A stretch of 32,842 nucleotides of DNA from Gemmatimonadota bacterium (lineage in GTDB: Bacteria > Gemmatimonadota > Gemmatimonadetes > Gemmatimonadales > GWC2-71-9). Positions 1 to 8,174 of the stretch are shown in pieces (positions within the stretch are counted from its first letter, which is position 1; each line of letters opens with the position of its first letter). A program made the translations under genes and the position numbers. The DNA lies in contig JANYKV010000033.1 in assembly GCA_025358055.1 (NCBI GenBank), positions 1 through 32,842 of the forward strand, given 5' to 3'. The notes under the pieces were generated by a model. That model did no database searches. It had not been told where the DNA came from and saw nothing but the letters and a program-made list of their open reading frames with translations.

Positions 1-307
1 CAGTCTCGACGCCGCGGCCCACGTCCAGCACGAATGCGAACTCAACCGCGCCGCGCGCGCGTTCACCCGGCAGTTCTTCGAACGCGAGGGATTCCGCGTG
101 TCGCAATCGGAGACCAACTTCCTGATGGTAGAGATTCGACGGCCGGTGGACGAGTTTCGCAAAGCGTGCGCTGATGGCGGGGTCGCGATCGGCCGCTCCT
201 TTCCCCCGCTCCTCTCGCACGCGAGAATCTCGATCGGTACTATGAATGAGATGGAGAAGGCGGTTGGCGTGTTTCGAACCGTTCTGACCAGTCGGGCCGC
301 GGGGTAG
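1..307 (+). CDS. Class I/II aminotransferase, C-terminal fragment (histidinol-phosphate aminotransferase-like)
   Basis: The window opens inside this gene; the frame is open from base 2 to the TAG at 305-307, giving about 101 C-terminal residues. The fragment matches the small domain of PLP-dependent fold-type I aminotransferases of the HisC/CobC group. A Phe-Phe-Glu-Arg-Glu-Gly-Phe stretch is followed by Glu-Thr-Asn-Phe-Leu, then a Gly-Val-Ala-Ile-Gly-Arg segment and an Ala-Arg-Ile-Ser-Ile-Gly motif, whose Arg normally binds the substrate carboxylate. The Schiff-base Lys lies upstream of the window, so substrate cannot be judged. HisC-like proteins of unknown substrate are common in this kind of genome, so a histidine-pathway role is only one possibility. 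A GTG at 98 could be mistaken for a start, but the frame is coding well upstream of it. Confidence 0.75.
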   Translation, partial: SLDAAAHVQHECELNRAARAFTRQFFEREGFRVSQSETNFLMVEIRRPVDEFRKACADGGVAIGRSFPPLLSHARISIGTMNEMEKAVGVFRTVLTSRAAG

Positions 308-624
308 CGAGTTCGGCAAGGGAAAGCGGCAGCCGGAGGCGCGGAGAGCGCGGAGGGTTTGAAGACTTCCCGCAGGGGTAGTGGCGAGTTCGATTCATCA
401 CGGTACGCACACGAAGTGCCACAAAACGTGGGAATTCCGGAGACGCATCGGACCCCGAATCCTGATCACCAAACGGACGTGGAGTACGGAAGTAGGGTTC
501 GCGCCGACTCTCTCCGCGACCTCCGCGTCTCCGCGTAAGGCTGTCCTGCCGGGTGCTCGCACCGTTCCCATTGCGTGGCGATGGGAAACCGAGTAACCTG
601 AAGAAACCCCCTCCGGCGGCAGAG
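308..624. other. Non-coding spacer with GC-rich inverted repeat
   Basis: No convincing gene is seen in these 317 bases; the short open frames here look like chance GC-rich frames. The spacer holds two related arms rich in CGCGGAG: bases 335-357 on the plus strand and bases 509-536 in inverted orientation (reading CTCCGCG). The arms share a core of about 17 bases with one gap. The PadR-ADOP promoter should lie in the right part, but no clear -35/-10 pair is visible. Confidence 0.5.
335..536. repeat. Imperfect inverted repeat of a CGCGGAG-type intergenic element
   Basis: The left arm at 335-357 reads GGAGGCGCGGAGAGCGCGG and continues AGGG. The right arm at 509-536 reads as its near reverse complement (TCTCCGCGACCTCCGCGTC and on). 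The same CCTCCGCGT / ACGCGGAGG pair recurs as an inverted repeat at 18619-18696, so this is probably a dispersed family of intergenic palindromic repeats rather than a gene-specific operator. The arms are too far apart for a simple terminator. Confidence 0.45.
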
Positions 625-972
625 ATGGACGACCTTGACGTCAGCCTCACCCGTGGTACCCTCGACCTCCTTCTTCTCAAAGCTCTAAGCTGGGGTCCGC
701 GCCATGGCTATGCCGTGGTCGATTGGATCGAACAAGCCACCGGAGCCGCCCTCATCGTCGGTGAGGGAACCCTGTATCCCGCATTGCACCGCTTGGAACG
801 GCACGGGCTGGTCGAGGCGGATTGGGGTCTTTCCGAGAACAACCGCCACGCCAAGTATTACCACTTGAGCGCCGCCGGACACCGCCGGCTGCAAGGGGGC
901 ACCACCTCGTGGCATCAATTCGTTGAATCGGCGGGCCGAGCCTTGCGGGCTACGTCGCCGGAGCCGGCGTGA
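625..972 (+). CDS. PadR-family transcriptional regulator
   Basis: This 115-residue protein has the PadR winged-helix fold. An N-terminal Leu-rich helix (Thr-Leu-Asp-Leu-Leu-Leu-Leu-Lys-Ala-Leu) leads to a His-Gly-Tyr-Ala motif, then the recognition region with Glu-Gly-Thr-Leu-Tyr-Pro-Ala-Leu-His-Arg-Leu-Glu, and a wing with Tyr-Tyr-His-Leu-Ser-Ala-Ala-Gly. It is the short PadR-s1 type that accompanies ADOP permeases. The ATG at 625 is chosen because the family fold begins about 10 residues later; the frame is open upstream to a start-like codon at 553, but those extra 24 residues do not fit the family. The stop overlaps the next start by one base (TGATG), implying translational coupling with the permease. 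It probably represses its own operon, but no PadR operator was identified. Confidence 0.9.
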   Translation: MDDLDVSLTRGTLDLLLLKALSWGPRHGYAVVDWIEQATGAALIVGEGTLYPALHRLERHGLVEADWGLSENNRHAKYYHLSAAGHRRLQGGTTSWHQFVESAGRALRATSPEPA

Positions 973-3743
973 TGTCAGGCGAAGGGCCGCGCCGGGTTTT
1001 CCGACTCGAGGTCGGCGCCAAAGGCGTGGAACGCGACGTGGACGCCGAGATCGAATTCCACCTCGCCATGCGCACTCGAAAACTTATTGCGAACGGGATG
1101 AGCCCGGACCAGGCTCGCCAGCAAGCGCTACGCCGGTTCGGTGACTTGCCGAAGGTGCGCGATCAGTGCCTCACCATCGACCAGGGACGAGAGCGAGCCA
1201 TGAAGCACGCCGATCGGTTTACCAACTTGCGGCTGGATATCGGATACGCCGTCCGCACCTTGTGGCAACGCCGCGGCTTCACCACGGTGCTGTTGTTGAT
1301 CCTGGCGCTGGGAATCGGCGCGAACACCGCAACCTTCACCGTAATCGACGCACTCCTTCTCCGCACCCTTCCGGTGCCTCACTCCGAAGAACTGGTGTCG
1401 ATCGGAGATCCTTCTCGCACGGGGGCGGTCTCCGAGGGCACTCCCGGCGGCGACATCGCTTCATTCCCGGTCTACGCTGATGTGCGGGATCAAAACCACG
1501 TCCTGTCCGGGGTCTACGCTTCAGGACGAACCGGGCGCTTGGACGCCATCATCGACCGAGCGAGTTCGGGCGGCTCCGCCGGAGACGAGCCCGAGCATCC
1601 TCGGGGTCGGCTGGTCTCGGGGAACTTCTTTGCCGTTTTGGAGGTGCCGGCCTATCTCGGCCGCACTTTCGCCGCCGATGAGGACAAAGTTCCCGGCGGT
1701 GATCCAGTCGTCGTCATCAGTCACGACTATTGGCAGCGCCGATTCGGGGGAGAACGGTCCGCCATCGGACGTTCGATCTCCCTTGCGGGGTCGCCCTTTA
1801 CGATCGTGGGCATTACCCCGCCGGGGTTCAGTGGGGACATCGTGGGGCAAGCGACCGAGGTCTGGATCCCCCTCATGATGCAGCCCGTGATCATGCCGCA
1901 TCGTCCCTGGCTCACGGATCGCGCCACGAGTTGGCTCTTGCTCATGGGCCGCCTCACTCCCGGCAAAGCGTTGGCCGAGGCCCGCGCCGCACTCACAACC
2001 ATCATTCGTCGATCTCTCATTGACAACGCTTCTCAGACAGACCCGACCGGTGGAGAGCGCGCCCTGCGGAATCGTCCAGTCCAGGTGGAACCGGGTGCGA
2101 AGGGATTCTCATACTATCGGCGCAGCTATGCGCAAGGGTTGCTCACCCTCATGGCGGCGGTCGCGTTGGTACTCCTCGTCGCGTGCGGCAATGTCGCCAA
2201 TCTCATGTTGGCGCGCGCCGCCGCGCGAGCGCGAGAAATCAGTGTCCGGATGGCCCTCGGCGCCGGCCGTCTCCGGCTCCTCCAACAACTCCTGACGGAG
2301 AGCGTCCTCATTGCGCTGGGTGGTGGCGCTTTGGGTCTCCTGGTGGCCTATTGGGGGAGCTCAGCCCTCCTGCGCATCGCGAGTGGAGGGTCGAGACCGA
2401 TTCCCTTGGACGTTCACTTGGATGGCCGCATCTTGGCCTTCACTGCCGGACTATCCTTGGTCACCGCGGTGCTGTTCGGTCTGGTCCCCGCATTGCTTGC
2501 CACCCGCGTAGATTTGGCCACGGCGCTCCGCGCGCAGGGCCGAGGTGTAGCGGGCGCCACCAGCCGGCCGGGGCGATTGGGATTGGGCAAGATGCTCGTT
2601 GTCGCCCAAGTGGCGCTCTCGCTCTTACTCCTCGTTGGCACCGGCATGCTCGTTCGTAGCACCCAGCGTCTGGAACAGGCGGATGTCGGTGTCGCGCGCG
2701 ATCAGTTGCTCGTTGCCTCGGTGGATGCCGAGCGGAGTGGATATGCGGGTCTTCGGCTCGCGGCGCTGATGCGCGATCTGACGGAGCGCGTGAGGAATGT
2801 CCCCGGGGTCGCGAGTGTGAGCCTTTCGGAGAATGGGCTTTTCAGCGGCACGGAATCAGGCACGACAATTCAGGTTGAGGGCTTTACCGCTCGGACCGAG
2901 GCGGACTCCGTGGTCGCGTATGACGATGTGGGGCCGGACTATTTTCATGCCGTCGGCGCGCATCTGCTCCGGGGGCGCGATTTCGAGGCCCGGGACAATG
3001 AGAGCGGACCGAAGGTTGCCGTTCTCAATGAGACGATGGCCCGGTTCTTTTTCCCTAAGGGAAATCCCGTTGGGCACCACGTATCCGCCGATAGCTCGAC
3101 ATTCGAGATCGTGGGTGTCGTTGCGGACATCCAGGAGCACAGCGTTCGCGAAGAACCGGTTCGCAGGATCTATTTTCCCGCCGTCCAGCTGAAACAAATT
3201 CCGGGGGGATTCAAGCTCGAGATTCGAACCACGAGTGATCCCGCCCGTCTCTCCGCGCCGGTTCGCCGGGCGCTCGCCGCCGCCGATCCGACTCTGGCCA
3301 TCCTCAGCGTCGATCCGCTCAGTGACCTGATTCGTGACTCGATTTCGCAGGATCGGTTGGTCGCGCAGGTGGTGACATTCTTCGGAACATTGGCGCTCGT
3401 TCTGGCGGCTGTAGGGCTCTACGGTGTGATGGCCTATGCCACCGTCCGGAATACCAGCGAGTTCGGTCTTCGAATGGCGCTCGGCGCCGAACCGGGCGAC
3501 GTGGCCTTCTTGGTTCTGAAGGAGGCCTTGTTGCTGACGGCAGGCGGTGTGCTTCTCGGAACCCCGATCGCTCTGGTGGTCACGCGGATGTTGCGCTCGC
3601 AGCTCTTCGGCATCGGGACGCTCGATCTGCCGTCCATCGGGATAGCCATTGTCGTACTGGCCACGAGCGCCGCGATCGCCGGCTATCTCCCGGCCCGGCG
3701 TGCATCCCGCGTCGCCCCGTTGGACGCCCTACGGGCCGATTGA
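972..3743 (+). CDS. ADOP-type ABC transporter permease (FtsX/MacB family)
   Basis: The 923-residue protein has the ADOP layout. An N-terminal cytoplasmic region of about 90 residues carries the signature 'Asp-Ala-Glu-Ile-Glu-Phe-His' and 'Ala-Arg-Gln-Gln-Ala-Leu-Arg-Arg-Phe-Gly'. Then come a first membrane segment (Leu-Leu-Leu-Ile-Leu-Ala-Leu-Gly-Ile-Gly-Ala-Asn), a MacB-type periplasmic domain, an FtsX domain with three helices ending near Pro-Ala-Leu-Leu-Ala-Thr-Arg, a second periplasmic domain, and a C-terminal FtsX domain finishing in Pro-Ala-Arg-Arg-Ala-Ser-Arg-Val-Ala-Pro-Leu-Asp-Ala-Leu-Arg. No ATPase gene lies nearby, which fits the 'orphan' name. MacB-type permeases work as mechanotransmission pumps or lipoprotein/efflux systems; the substrate here is unknown. 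The ATG at 972 shares its A with the PadR stop. The gene ends 11 bases from the convergent M55 gene. Confidence 0.93.
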   Translation: MSGEGPRRVFRLEVGAKGVERDVDAEIEFHLAMRTRKLIANGMSPDQARQQALRRFGDLPKVRDQCLTIDQGRERAMKHADRFTNLRLDIGYAVRTLWQRRGFTTVLLLILALGIGANTATFTVIDALLLRTLPVPHSEELVSIGDPSRTGAVSEGTPGGDIASFPVYADVRDQNHVLSGVYASGRTGRLDAIIDRASSGGSAGDEPEHPRGRLVSGNFFAVLEVPAYLGRTFAADEDKVPGGDPVVVISHDYWQRRFGGERSAIGRSISLAGSPFTIVGITPPGFSGDIVGQATEVWIPLMMQPVIMPHRPWLTDRATSWLLLMGRLTPGKALAEARAALTTIIRRSLIDNASQTDPTGGERALRNRPVQVEPGAKGFSYYRRSYAQGLLTLMAAVALVLLVACGNVANLMLARAAARAREISVRMALGAGRLRLLQQLLTESVLIALGGGALGLLVAYWGSSALLRIASGGSRPIPLDVHLDGRILAFTAGLSLVTAVLFGLVPALLATRVDLATALRAQGRGVAGATSRPGRLGLGKMLVVAQVALSLLLLVGTGMLVRSTQRLEQADVGVARDQLLVASVDAERSGYAGLRLAALMRDLTERVRNVPGVASVSLSENGLFSGTESGTTIQVEGFTARTEADSVVAYDDVGPDYFHAVGAHLLRGRDFEARDNESGPKVAVLNETMARFFFPKGNPVGHHVSADSSTFEIVGVVADIQEHSVREEPVRRIYFPAVQLKQIPGGFKLEIRTTSDPARLSAPVRRALAAADPTLAILSVDPLSDLIRDSISQDRLVAQVVTFFGTLALVLAAVGLYGVMAYATVRNTSEFGLRMALGAEPGDVAFLVLKEALLLTAGGVLLGTPIALVVTRMLRSQLFGIGTLDLPSIGIAIVVLATSAAIAGYLPARRASRVAPLDALRAD

Positions 3744-3754
3744 CACCGGCGCGG

Positions 3755-4630
3755 TCACGGGCGGAGGTGTCGATACAAGACCCGAATCATCCGGTAGGCT
3801 TCGGGGTATCCTGGCGTCGTGAAGCTGACGGTGCCGTAGCCGGTGCGCCGGACCCCGGGGATCCCCTCGGCAATATCGGCCAGGACTGAGGTGGTGTAGT
3901 CGAGCTCGACTATCACTGGTCGCGCCACGCGCAGGGTCGCCGGCAATCGTCCGCGGAGGGCCCGCTCCACCTCCCGTGCGATTGCGGCCTGGGCGGAATC
4001 CGGGGATAGGGTGCGAACCGCTTCGTTCCAGATGCCCGTCTTCACCGCGACTCCCGCGACGCCGGGCACGAGGGTTCGCATCTGGACCAACGCCAAACTG
4101 TCCCCGCTCACGAACGCCACCGGGACGCCGTACCACGCCGCGAAAATTGTATTCATCCCGTATTCACCGACGGACACGCCGTTGATCCGGAGATCGGCGA
4201 TCTCATTGGTTCCGGTATGCGCCTCGAAGCCGCCAAGGCTTTTGCCCTTTCCGTGAAACCCGACGAACAGGACGGCACTGAACGAACTATCGAGGCCTTC
4301 CATCATTCCATACGGCTTGAGCGCGCCCCGAAACAGAATGGCGCGCGGGTCGAGTTGGTCGACGAGCAGATTGGCGTGGCTCCCATGCGCGTCGTTCACG
4401 ACCACCCGAGTCGCCCCCGCGGCAAACGCGCCGGCGACCGCCGCGTTTACCTCGCGCGTCATCAGCTTGGGGCCCATCGGATCCTGCATCGAGCTGAGCC
4501 CGGCGATGCCCTCCATGTCGGCCGAGATGTAAACCGCCAGGGGGTGTTGTTGCGCCGCGACGAGGCCCAGTGGTGCGCTGACCAGGGCGAACAACAGTGG
4601 GATGGTGCGGCGAAAAACTGGCGTGGGCAT
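3755..4630 (-). CDS. Exported M55-family D-aminopeptidase-like metallopeptidase (DppA-like)
   Basis: This 291-residue protein belongs to peptidase family M55, whose type member, Bacillus DppA, is a zinc D-aminopeptidase releasing N-terminal D-Ala from peptides. Visible metal and active-site positions are Asp38 and Glu40 (Ser-Ala-Asp-Met-Glu-Gly), His82/His85 (Asp-Ala-His-Gly-Ser-His), His126 (Gly-Phe-His-Gly), His138 (His-Thr-Gly) and Glu156 (Gly-Glu-Tyr-Gly). Unlike cytoplasmic DppA, it begins with a signal peptide: Arg-Arg followed by a hydrophobic run to Ala-Ala-Gln near residue 27. ATG 4630 is preferred because GAGG sits about 6 bases upstream; an in-frame ATG at 4642 is inside that ribosome-binding site. 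The gene follows the duplicated-domain lipoprotein gene by 8 bases and is probably co-transcribed. A role in trimming D-Ala-containing muropeptides is inference. Confidence 0.85.
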   Translation of the reverse strand: MPTPVFRRTIPLLFALVSAPLGLVAAQQHPLAVYISADMEGIAGLSSMQDPMGPKLMTREVNAAVAGAFAAGATRVVVNDAHGSHANLLVDQLDPRAILFRGALKPYGMMEGLDSSFSAVLFVGFHGKGKSLGGFEAHTGTNEIADLRINGVSVGEYGMNTIFAAWYGVPVAFVSGDSLALVQMRTLVPGVAGVAVKTGIWNEAVRTLSPDSAQAAIAREVERALRGRLPATLRVARPVIVELDYTTSVLADIAEGIPGVRRTGYGTVSFTTPGYPEAYRMIRVLYRHLRP

Positions 4631-4638
4631 GGGCAACC

Positions 4639-5436
4639 TCATCTGGGGGGTGGCTCGCGGCCGAGTTCGACGGCGAGCATGGACGCCAATTCGGCGGGTT
4701 GGCGGCGGCATTGTAATTCGATCCGACTTGATTCCTCGTGTGCGGAGTCATAGTCCACACCGCGTGACATCAATCGTCGTTCATGGAGCTCGTGGAGGAT
4801 GACGAATGGCCGCTCACCGATCATGAGGTCATCATCGATCCACACTTCGTTCGCGGGCACGAACCTATATACCTTGTCGTGCCCACCCTCGGTGAAGTCC
4901 ACAAAGAAAAGATCGCGAACCAACTCCCCATCCACCACCCACACCTTCACGGCACCACTGTACGCCGGAAGCAGTTCCTCGTGAATTCGCTCAAGCAGCG
5001 GGGCCCGGCGGCCAGTCTCCAGTATGCTTCGCGCAACCCGCCCTTTCGTGGTCTGGACCCGTTCGGCGCTTTCCGCCGAATCGCCTCTCACGAGGGCAGG
5101 GTCGTACTCCATGCCGCCCGCCATCAGATGGTGTTCGACGAGAAGGTGGGTGATGAAGAATCGTTCCTCTCCGGGGGCTTGCTCCTGGTCGAGCCAGAAC
5201 TCGTCGGCTGGAATGAAAGGAAAGGCATAGTGCTGGCCGAAGTTGGTGAACTCCACGTCGAGGTTCTCCCGAACGTACTCCCCGTCGACAATCCAGACGC
5301 TGATGTCGTCGACCCGCCTTGCGAGTCGAAGGTAGGGTTGCCCCGTTGTTTCATGCGGAACCGCCGACTCGGTCCGGCCTCTATCGCAGCCCGCCAGAAT
5401 CGCGGTCAACGAGAGCACCGCGGCCACAGTCCTCAC
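4639..5436 (-). CDS. Lipoprotein with two tandem copies of an unrecognised HELHE-bearing domain
   Basis: The 265-residue product starts with a short lipoprotein signal (Leu-Ala-Gly-Cys, Cys17). GTG 5436 is chosen because the signal peptide begins exactly there and GAGGGG precedes it; longer in-frame starts back to 5892 run through non-coding sequence. After the signal come two copies of the same domain with an offset of 118 residues: about 45-112 and 163-230. Shared features are Val-Trp-(Ile/Val)-Val-Asp-Gly-Glu-x-Val-Arg, an acidic-Phe-Thr segment, Pro-Ala-(Asp/Asn)-Glu-x-Trp-(Leu/Ile)-Asp, Glu-Arg-x-Phe, and a His-x3-Glu helix ending Leu-Met-x-x-Gly-x-x-Tyr-Asp. Copy 2 reads His215-Glu-Leu-His-Glu219, which resembles a metal site; copy 1 keeps His97 and Glu101 but lacks the first Glu and second His. 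I do not recognise the family. It probably forms an operon with the downstream exported peptidase. Confidence 0.75.
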   Translation of the reverse strand: MRTVAAVLSLTAILAGCDRGRTESAVPHETTGQPYLRLARRVDDISVWIVDGEYVRENLDVEFTNFGQHYAFPFIPADEFWLDQEQAPGEERFFITHLLVEHHLMAGGMEYDPALVRGDSAESAERVQTTKGRVARSILETGRRAPLLERIHEELLPAYSGAVKVWVVDGELVRDLFFVDFTEGGHDKVYRFVPANEVWIDDDLMIGERPFVILHELHERRLMSRGVDYDSAHEESSRIELQCRRQPAELASMLAVELGREPPPR

Positions 5437-5655
5437 GGCGCCCCTCGCGTGATCATGATGCGACCCATTACGCCATCGAGAATCATGAAGCCTGTGAACA
5501 TGAGGTCTCTCGTGACGCCGAATGTAAATCTCGATCGCGCCGGGCGCCATTGGCGCAGGTTTCTCGCTCGATGAAACCTTGGACGCGTCGAGGCCGTACC
5601 ACAGATTACTAACCTGCCCCCTCGAGTCCGGTTCAGCCCGCGGAGACGATGTCTC
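5437..5655. promoter_or_regulatory. Divergent intergenic region with a 13-base palindrome
   Basis: This spacer separates the lipoprotein/M55 unit from the second ADOP-like permease, so it should carry both promoters. The palindrome GCGCCA-T-TGGCGC at 5544-5556 has perfect 6-base arms and could be an operator. No clear sigma-70 boxes were identified. The function is inference. Confidence 0.3.
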
Positions 5656-8094
5656 ATGTCTACCTTGCTTCACGACCTCCGCCTGGCTCGGCGCCTTCTG
5701 GTCAAGAACCCCGTTTTCACCACCATTGTCATCCTCACCCTGGCCCTCGGTATCGGGCTCAATACCGCAGTGTTCTCGGCCATCGACGCCCTTTTGCTCC
5801 GGCCCCTCCCCGGCGTTCGGGAGCCCGAGCGATTGGTGCAACTGTACCGCACTGGGCCCGGTAGCCTGTACGGGTCGAACAACATTCCGCACTACCGCGA
5901 TGTTCGTGACCGGTCCGGAGAGGTCTTCTCGGGTGTTGCGGCCTGGAGCTTCGCGCCACTGAATCTTTCGGTATCGGGGCAGTCACAGCGGGTGTATGGG
6001 ATGATGGTGTCCGCCAACTATTTCTCGGTTCTTGGCGTTACTGTTTCGCGGGGCCGGACGTTCGTTCCTGACGAAGATGTAGGCCGTGGAGCGCATCCGG
6101 TTGTGGTGCTGAGCCACTCAGGATGGAAGGGGGTATTCGGCGGTGACCCGGCCATCGTGGGACGATTGGTCATCCTGAACGGCCAGCAGTATACCGTGAT
6201 TGGGGTGGCGGCGGCCGACTTCAAGAGCACTATTTCTGTCATGACACCGACCCTGTGGGTCCCGTTGATGCAGCTGGATCAGGTGCGTCCGGGATTGCAG
6301 GATGAATTCGAAAACCGAGGAGATAACTTCCTGAATCTGGTCGCGCGGCTGAAGCCGGTAGCGAGTCTCGCTCAGGCGAACGACCGGATGACGGCTCTCT
6401 CGATCGGGTTCGAGGAAGAACATCCTGATGACTACAAGGATCGCGGGATTCAACTGGTGCTCCAGTCGGATGCGGGGATTCATCCGACTCTCAAGGGAGC
6501 CCAGGTTGGGCTCGCCTCAGTCGTCATGGCCGTTGTGCTGGTGTTACTCCTCATCGCCTGCGTCAACGTCGCGAACCTTCTCCTCGCCCGCGCCCGCGAC
6601 CGCTCCCGGGAGATGGCCATCCGGCTGAGCTTGGGCGCCAGCCGAGCCGTGATTATCCGACAGCTGCTCACTGAGAGCCTCGTCATGGCCGCCGCGGCCG
6701 GCCTGGTCGGATTGGGCTTGGCGTGGTGGATCATCGGATTGGCGAACCGGGTCAGTCTCCCGATGGACGCGGATTTCACCGCCGATCTGCGCTTGAGTCC
6801 GTCCGTGCTCCTCTTCACGCTGGGGGTGTCGACGTTCACCGGGATTCTGTTTGGTCTTGCCCCGGCGCTTCAGGCCACGCGCCCGGCGCTCATTCCCGCG
6901 CTCAAAGGGGAGACTCCTGCCGGCGAGTCGCGGTCGCGTATGAGCCGAGGGTTGGTGGTTGCGCAAATGGCGCTCTCGATCATTCTCCTGGTGTGCGCGG
7001 GGCTATTCGTCCGCAACCTGGAGGCCGCGACCGAGGTCGACAAAGGCTTTGTCAGCGACAACGTCCTCCTCGCCGAGATGGACCCCGGGCTTCAGGGCTA
7101 CACCCGGGCGCGCATCGAAGACTTCTACCGGCGCTTGCGCGAGCGGCTCCGTACCATGCCCGCCGTGCGGGCCGTCGGCTTCGCCGAGTACGTCCAATTA
7201 GGACTCCCGGGCAGTGACTGGGGGGTCAGGATTCCCGGCTATGTCCCCGCGCTCCACGAGAGCATGTCAATCAACGAAAACAGGGTGTCGCCGGAATACT
7301 TTGAAGCCATGGGAATCCCGATTCTCAGGGGCCGAGGTTTCACCGCGCAGGACGACAGCGCTGCGGCGCCCGTCATTGTCGTCAACCACTACTTTGCCGA
7401 ACACTTCTGGCCGCATCAAGACCCTCTCGGACGGACCGTCCACACGGCCGGCCGGGACCACGCTGTTATCGGCGTCACACCAACGGGGAAGTACAAGCGA
7501 CTGGGCGAGGATCCGATGGGCTTCATGTTCCTGGCGCAGGCCCAGCACTGGGCGACCGGGATGACGATCCACGTCCGGACCTTTGGAGATCCCGGCGCCA
7601 TTGGTCCGGTGTTGCGGTCCGCAGTGTCAGCGCTCGACCCCAACCTTCCGGTCAGCAACGTTCGGTCGTTGAACAGTCACCTCGGCATTGCCCTATTGCC
7701 GGCCCGGATTGCGGGAAGCGTCCTCGGGTTGTTCGGCGCGCTCGGAACCATCCTCGCGTCGATCGGCATCTACGGCGTGATGTCGCACTCGGTGTCGCAA
7801 CGCCGCCGCGAGATCGGGATTCGCATGGCGATTGGGGCCGCCGGTCAATCGGTGGTGCGACTCTTGATGCGGGAAGGACTACTCTTGGTTCTGGTTGGGA
7901 CTGGAATCGGACTCGTTGGTGCTCTCGCGGCGGCTCAGCTCATTCGAGGCATTCTCTATGGGGGGAGCGTGCTCGATCTTGTCAGTTTTGTGGGTATCCC
8001 TTTGATGTTGGTCGGGGTGGCCATGCTGGCGATTTGGATTCCCGCTCGACGGGCCTCTCTCGTCGATCCGGTTGCGGCACTCCGACAGGAGTGA
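5656..8094 (+). CDS. ADOP-like ABC transporter permease (FtsX/MacB family)
   Basis: The 812-residue protein begins directly with the short Leu-Leu-His-Asp-Leu-Arg-Leu-Ala-Arg-Arg motif and the first membrane helix (Leu-Thr-Leu-Ala-Leu-Gly-Ile-Gly-Leu-Asn-Thr-Ala). It therefore lacks the PadR-linked N-terminal cytoplasmic region of the 972-3743 permease. A MacB periplasmic domain follows, then FtsX helices around 285-415 (Ala-Cys-Val-Asn-Val-Ala-Asn-Leu-Leu), a second periplasmic domain, and a C-terminal FtsX domain ending Pro-Ala-Arg-Arg-Ala-Ser-Leu-Val-Asp-Pro. GGAGA lies about 9 bases upstream of the ATG. No ATPase or PadR gene adjoins it. The two permeases share architecture but differ along their length, so they are not a recent duplication. 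The substrate is unknown. Confidence 0.92.
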   Translation: MSTLLHDLRLARRLLVKNPVFTTIVILTLALGIGLNTAVFSAIDALLLRPLPGVREPERLVQLYRTGPGSLYGSNNIPHYRDVRDRSGEVFSGVAAWSFAPLNLSVSGQSQRVYGMMVSANYFSVLGVTVSRGRTFVPDEDVGRGAHPVVVLSHSGWKGVFGGDPAIVGRLVILNGQQYTVIGVAAADFKSTISVMTPTLWVPLMQLDQVRPGLQDEFENRGDNFLNLVARLKPVASLAQANDRMTALSIGFEEEHPDDYKDRGIQLVLQSDAGIHPTLKGAQVGLASVVMAVVLVLLLIACVNVANLLLARARDRSREMAIRLSLGASRAVIIRQLLTESLVMAAAAGLVGLGLAWWIIGLANRVSLPMDADFTADLRLSPSVLLFTLGVSTFTGILFGLAPALQATRPALIPALKGETPAGESRSRMSRGLVVAQMALSIILLVCAGLFVRNLEAATEVDKGFVSDNVLLAEMDPGLQGYTRARIEDFYRRLRERLRTMPAVRAVGFAEYVQLGLPGSDWGVRIPGYVPALHESMSINENRVSPEYFEAMGIPILRGRGFTAQDDSAAAPVIVVNHYFAEHFWPHQDPLGRTVHTAGRDHAVIGVTPTGKYKRLGEDPMGFMFLAQAQHWATGMTIHVRTFGDPGAIGPVLRSAVSALDPNLPVSNVRSLNSHLGIALLPARIAGSVLGLFGALGTILASIGIYGVMSHSVSQRRREIGIRMAIGAAGQSVVRLLMREGLLLVLVGTGIGLVGALAAAQLIRGILYGGSVLDLVSFVGIPLMLVGVAMLAIWIPARRASLVDPVAALRQE

Positions 8095-8122
8095 TTGCCT
8101 AGGCTGTGCCGGAGTGCTTCGA

Positions 8123-8161
8123 GCTCATGGCCCTGGCGCTGGTTGAACCAAGGCCATGAGC
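8123..8161. terminator. Bidirectional stem-loop between convergent genes
   Basis: GCTCATGGCC at 8123-8132 and GGCCATGAGC at 8152-8161 are perfect 10-base inverted arms around a 19-base loop that itself contains GGTTGAACC. The hairpin lies between the end of the ADOP-like permease (8094) and the end of the Yip1 gene (8175), where a shared terminator is expected. There is no T-run on either side, so it may block read-through or protect 3' ends rather than act as a classic intrinsic terminator. Confidence 0.5.
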
Positions 8162-8174
8162 ATCGGGCCGAATC

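Noticed and set aside
4783..5574. 263-residue open frame on the plus strand
   Set aside because: It lies antisense to the duplicated-domain lipoprotein, which has a signal peptide, internal repeat and ribosome-binding site. The plus-strand frame has no recognisable features.
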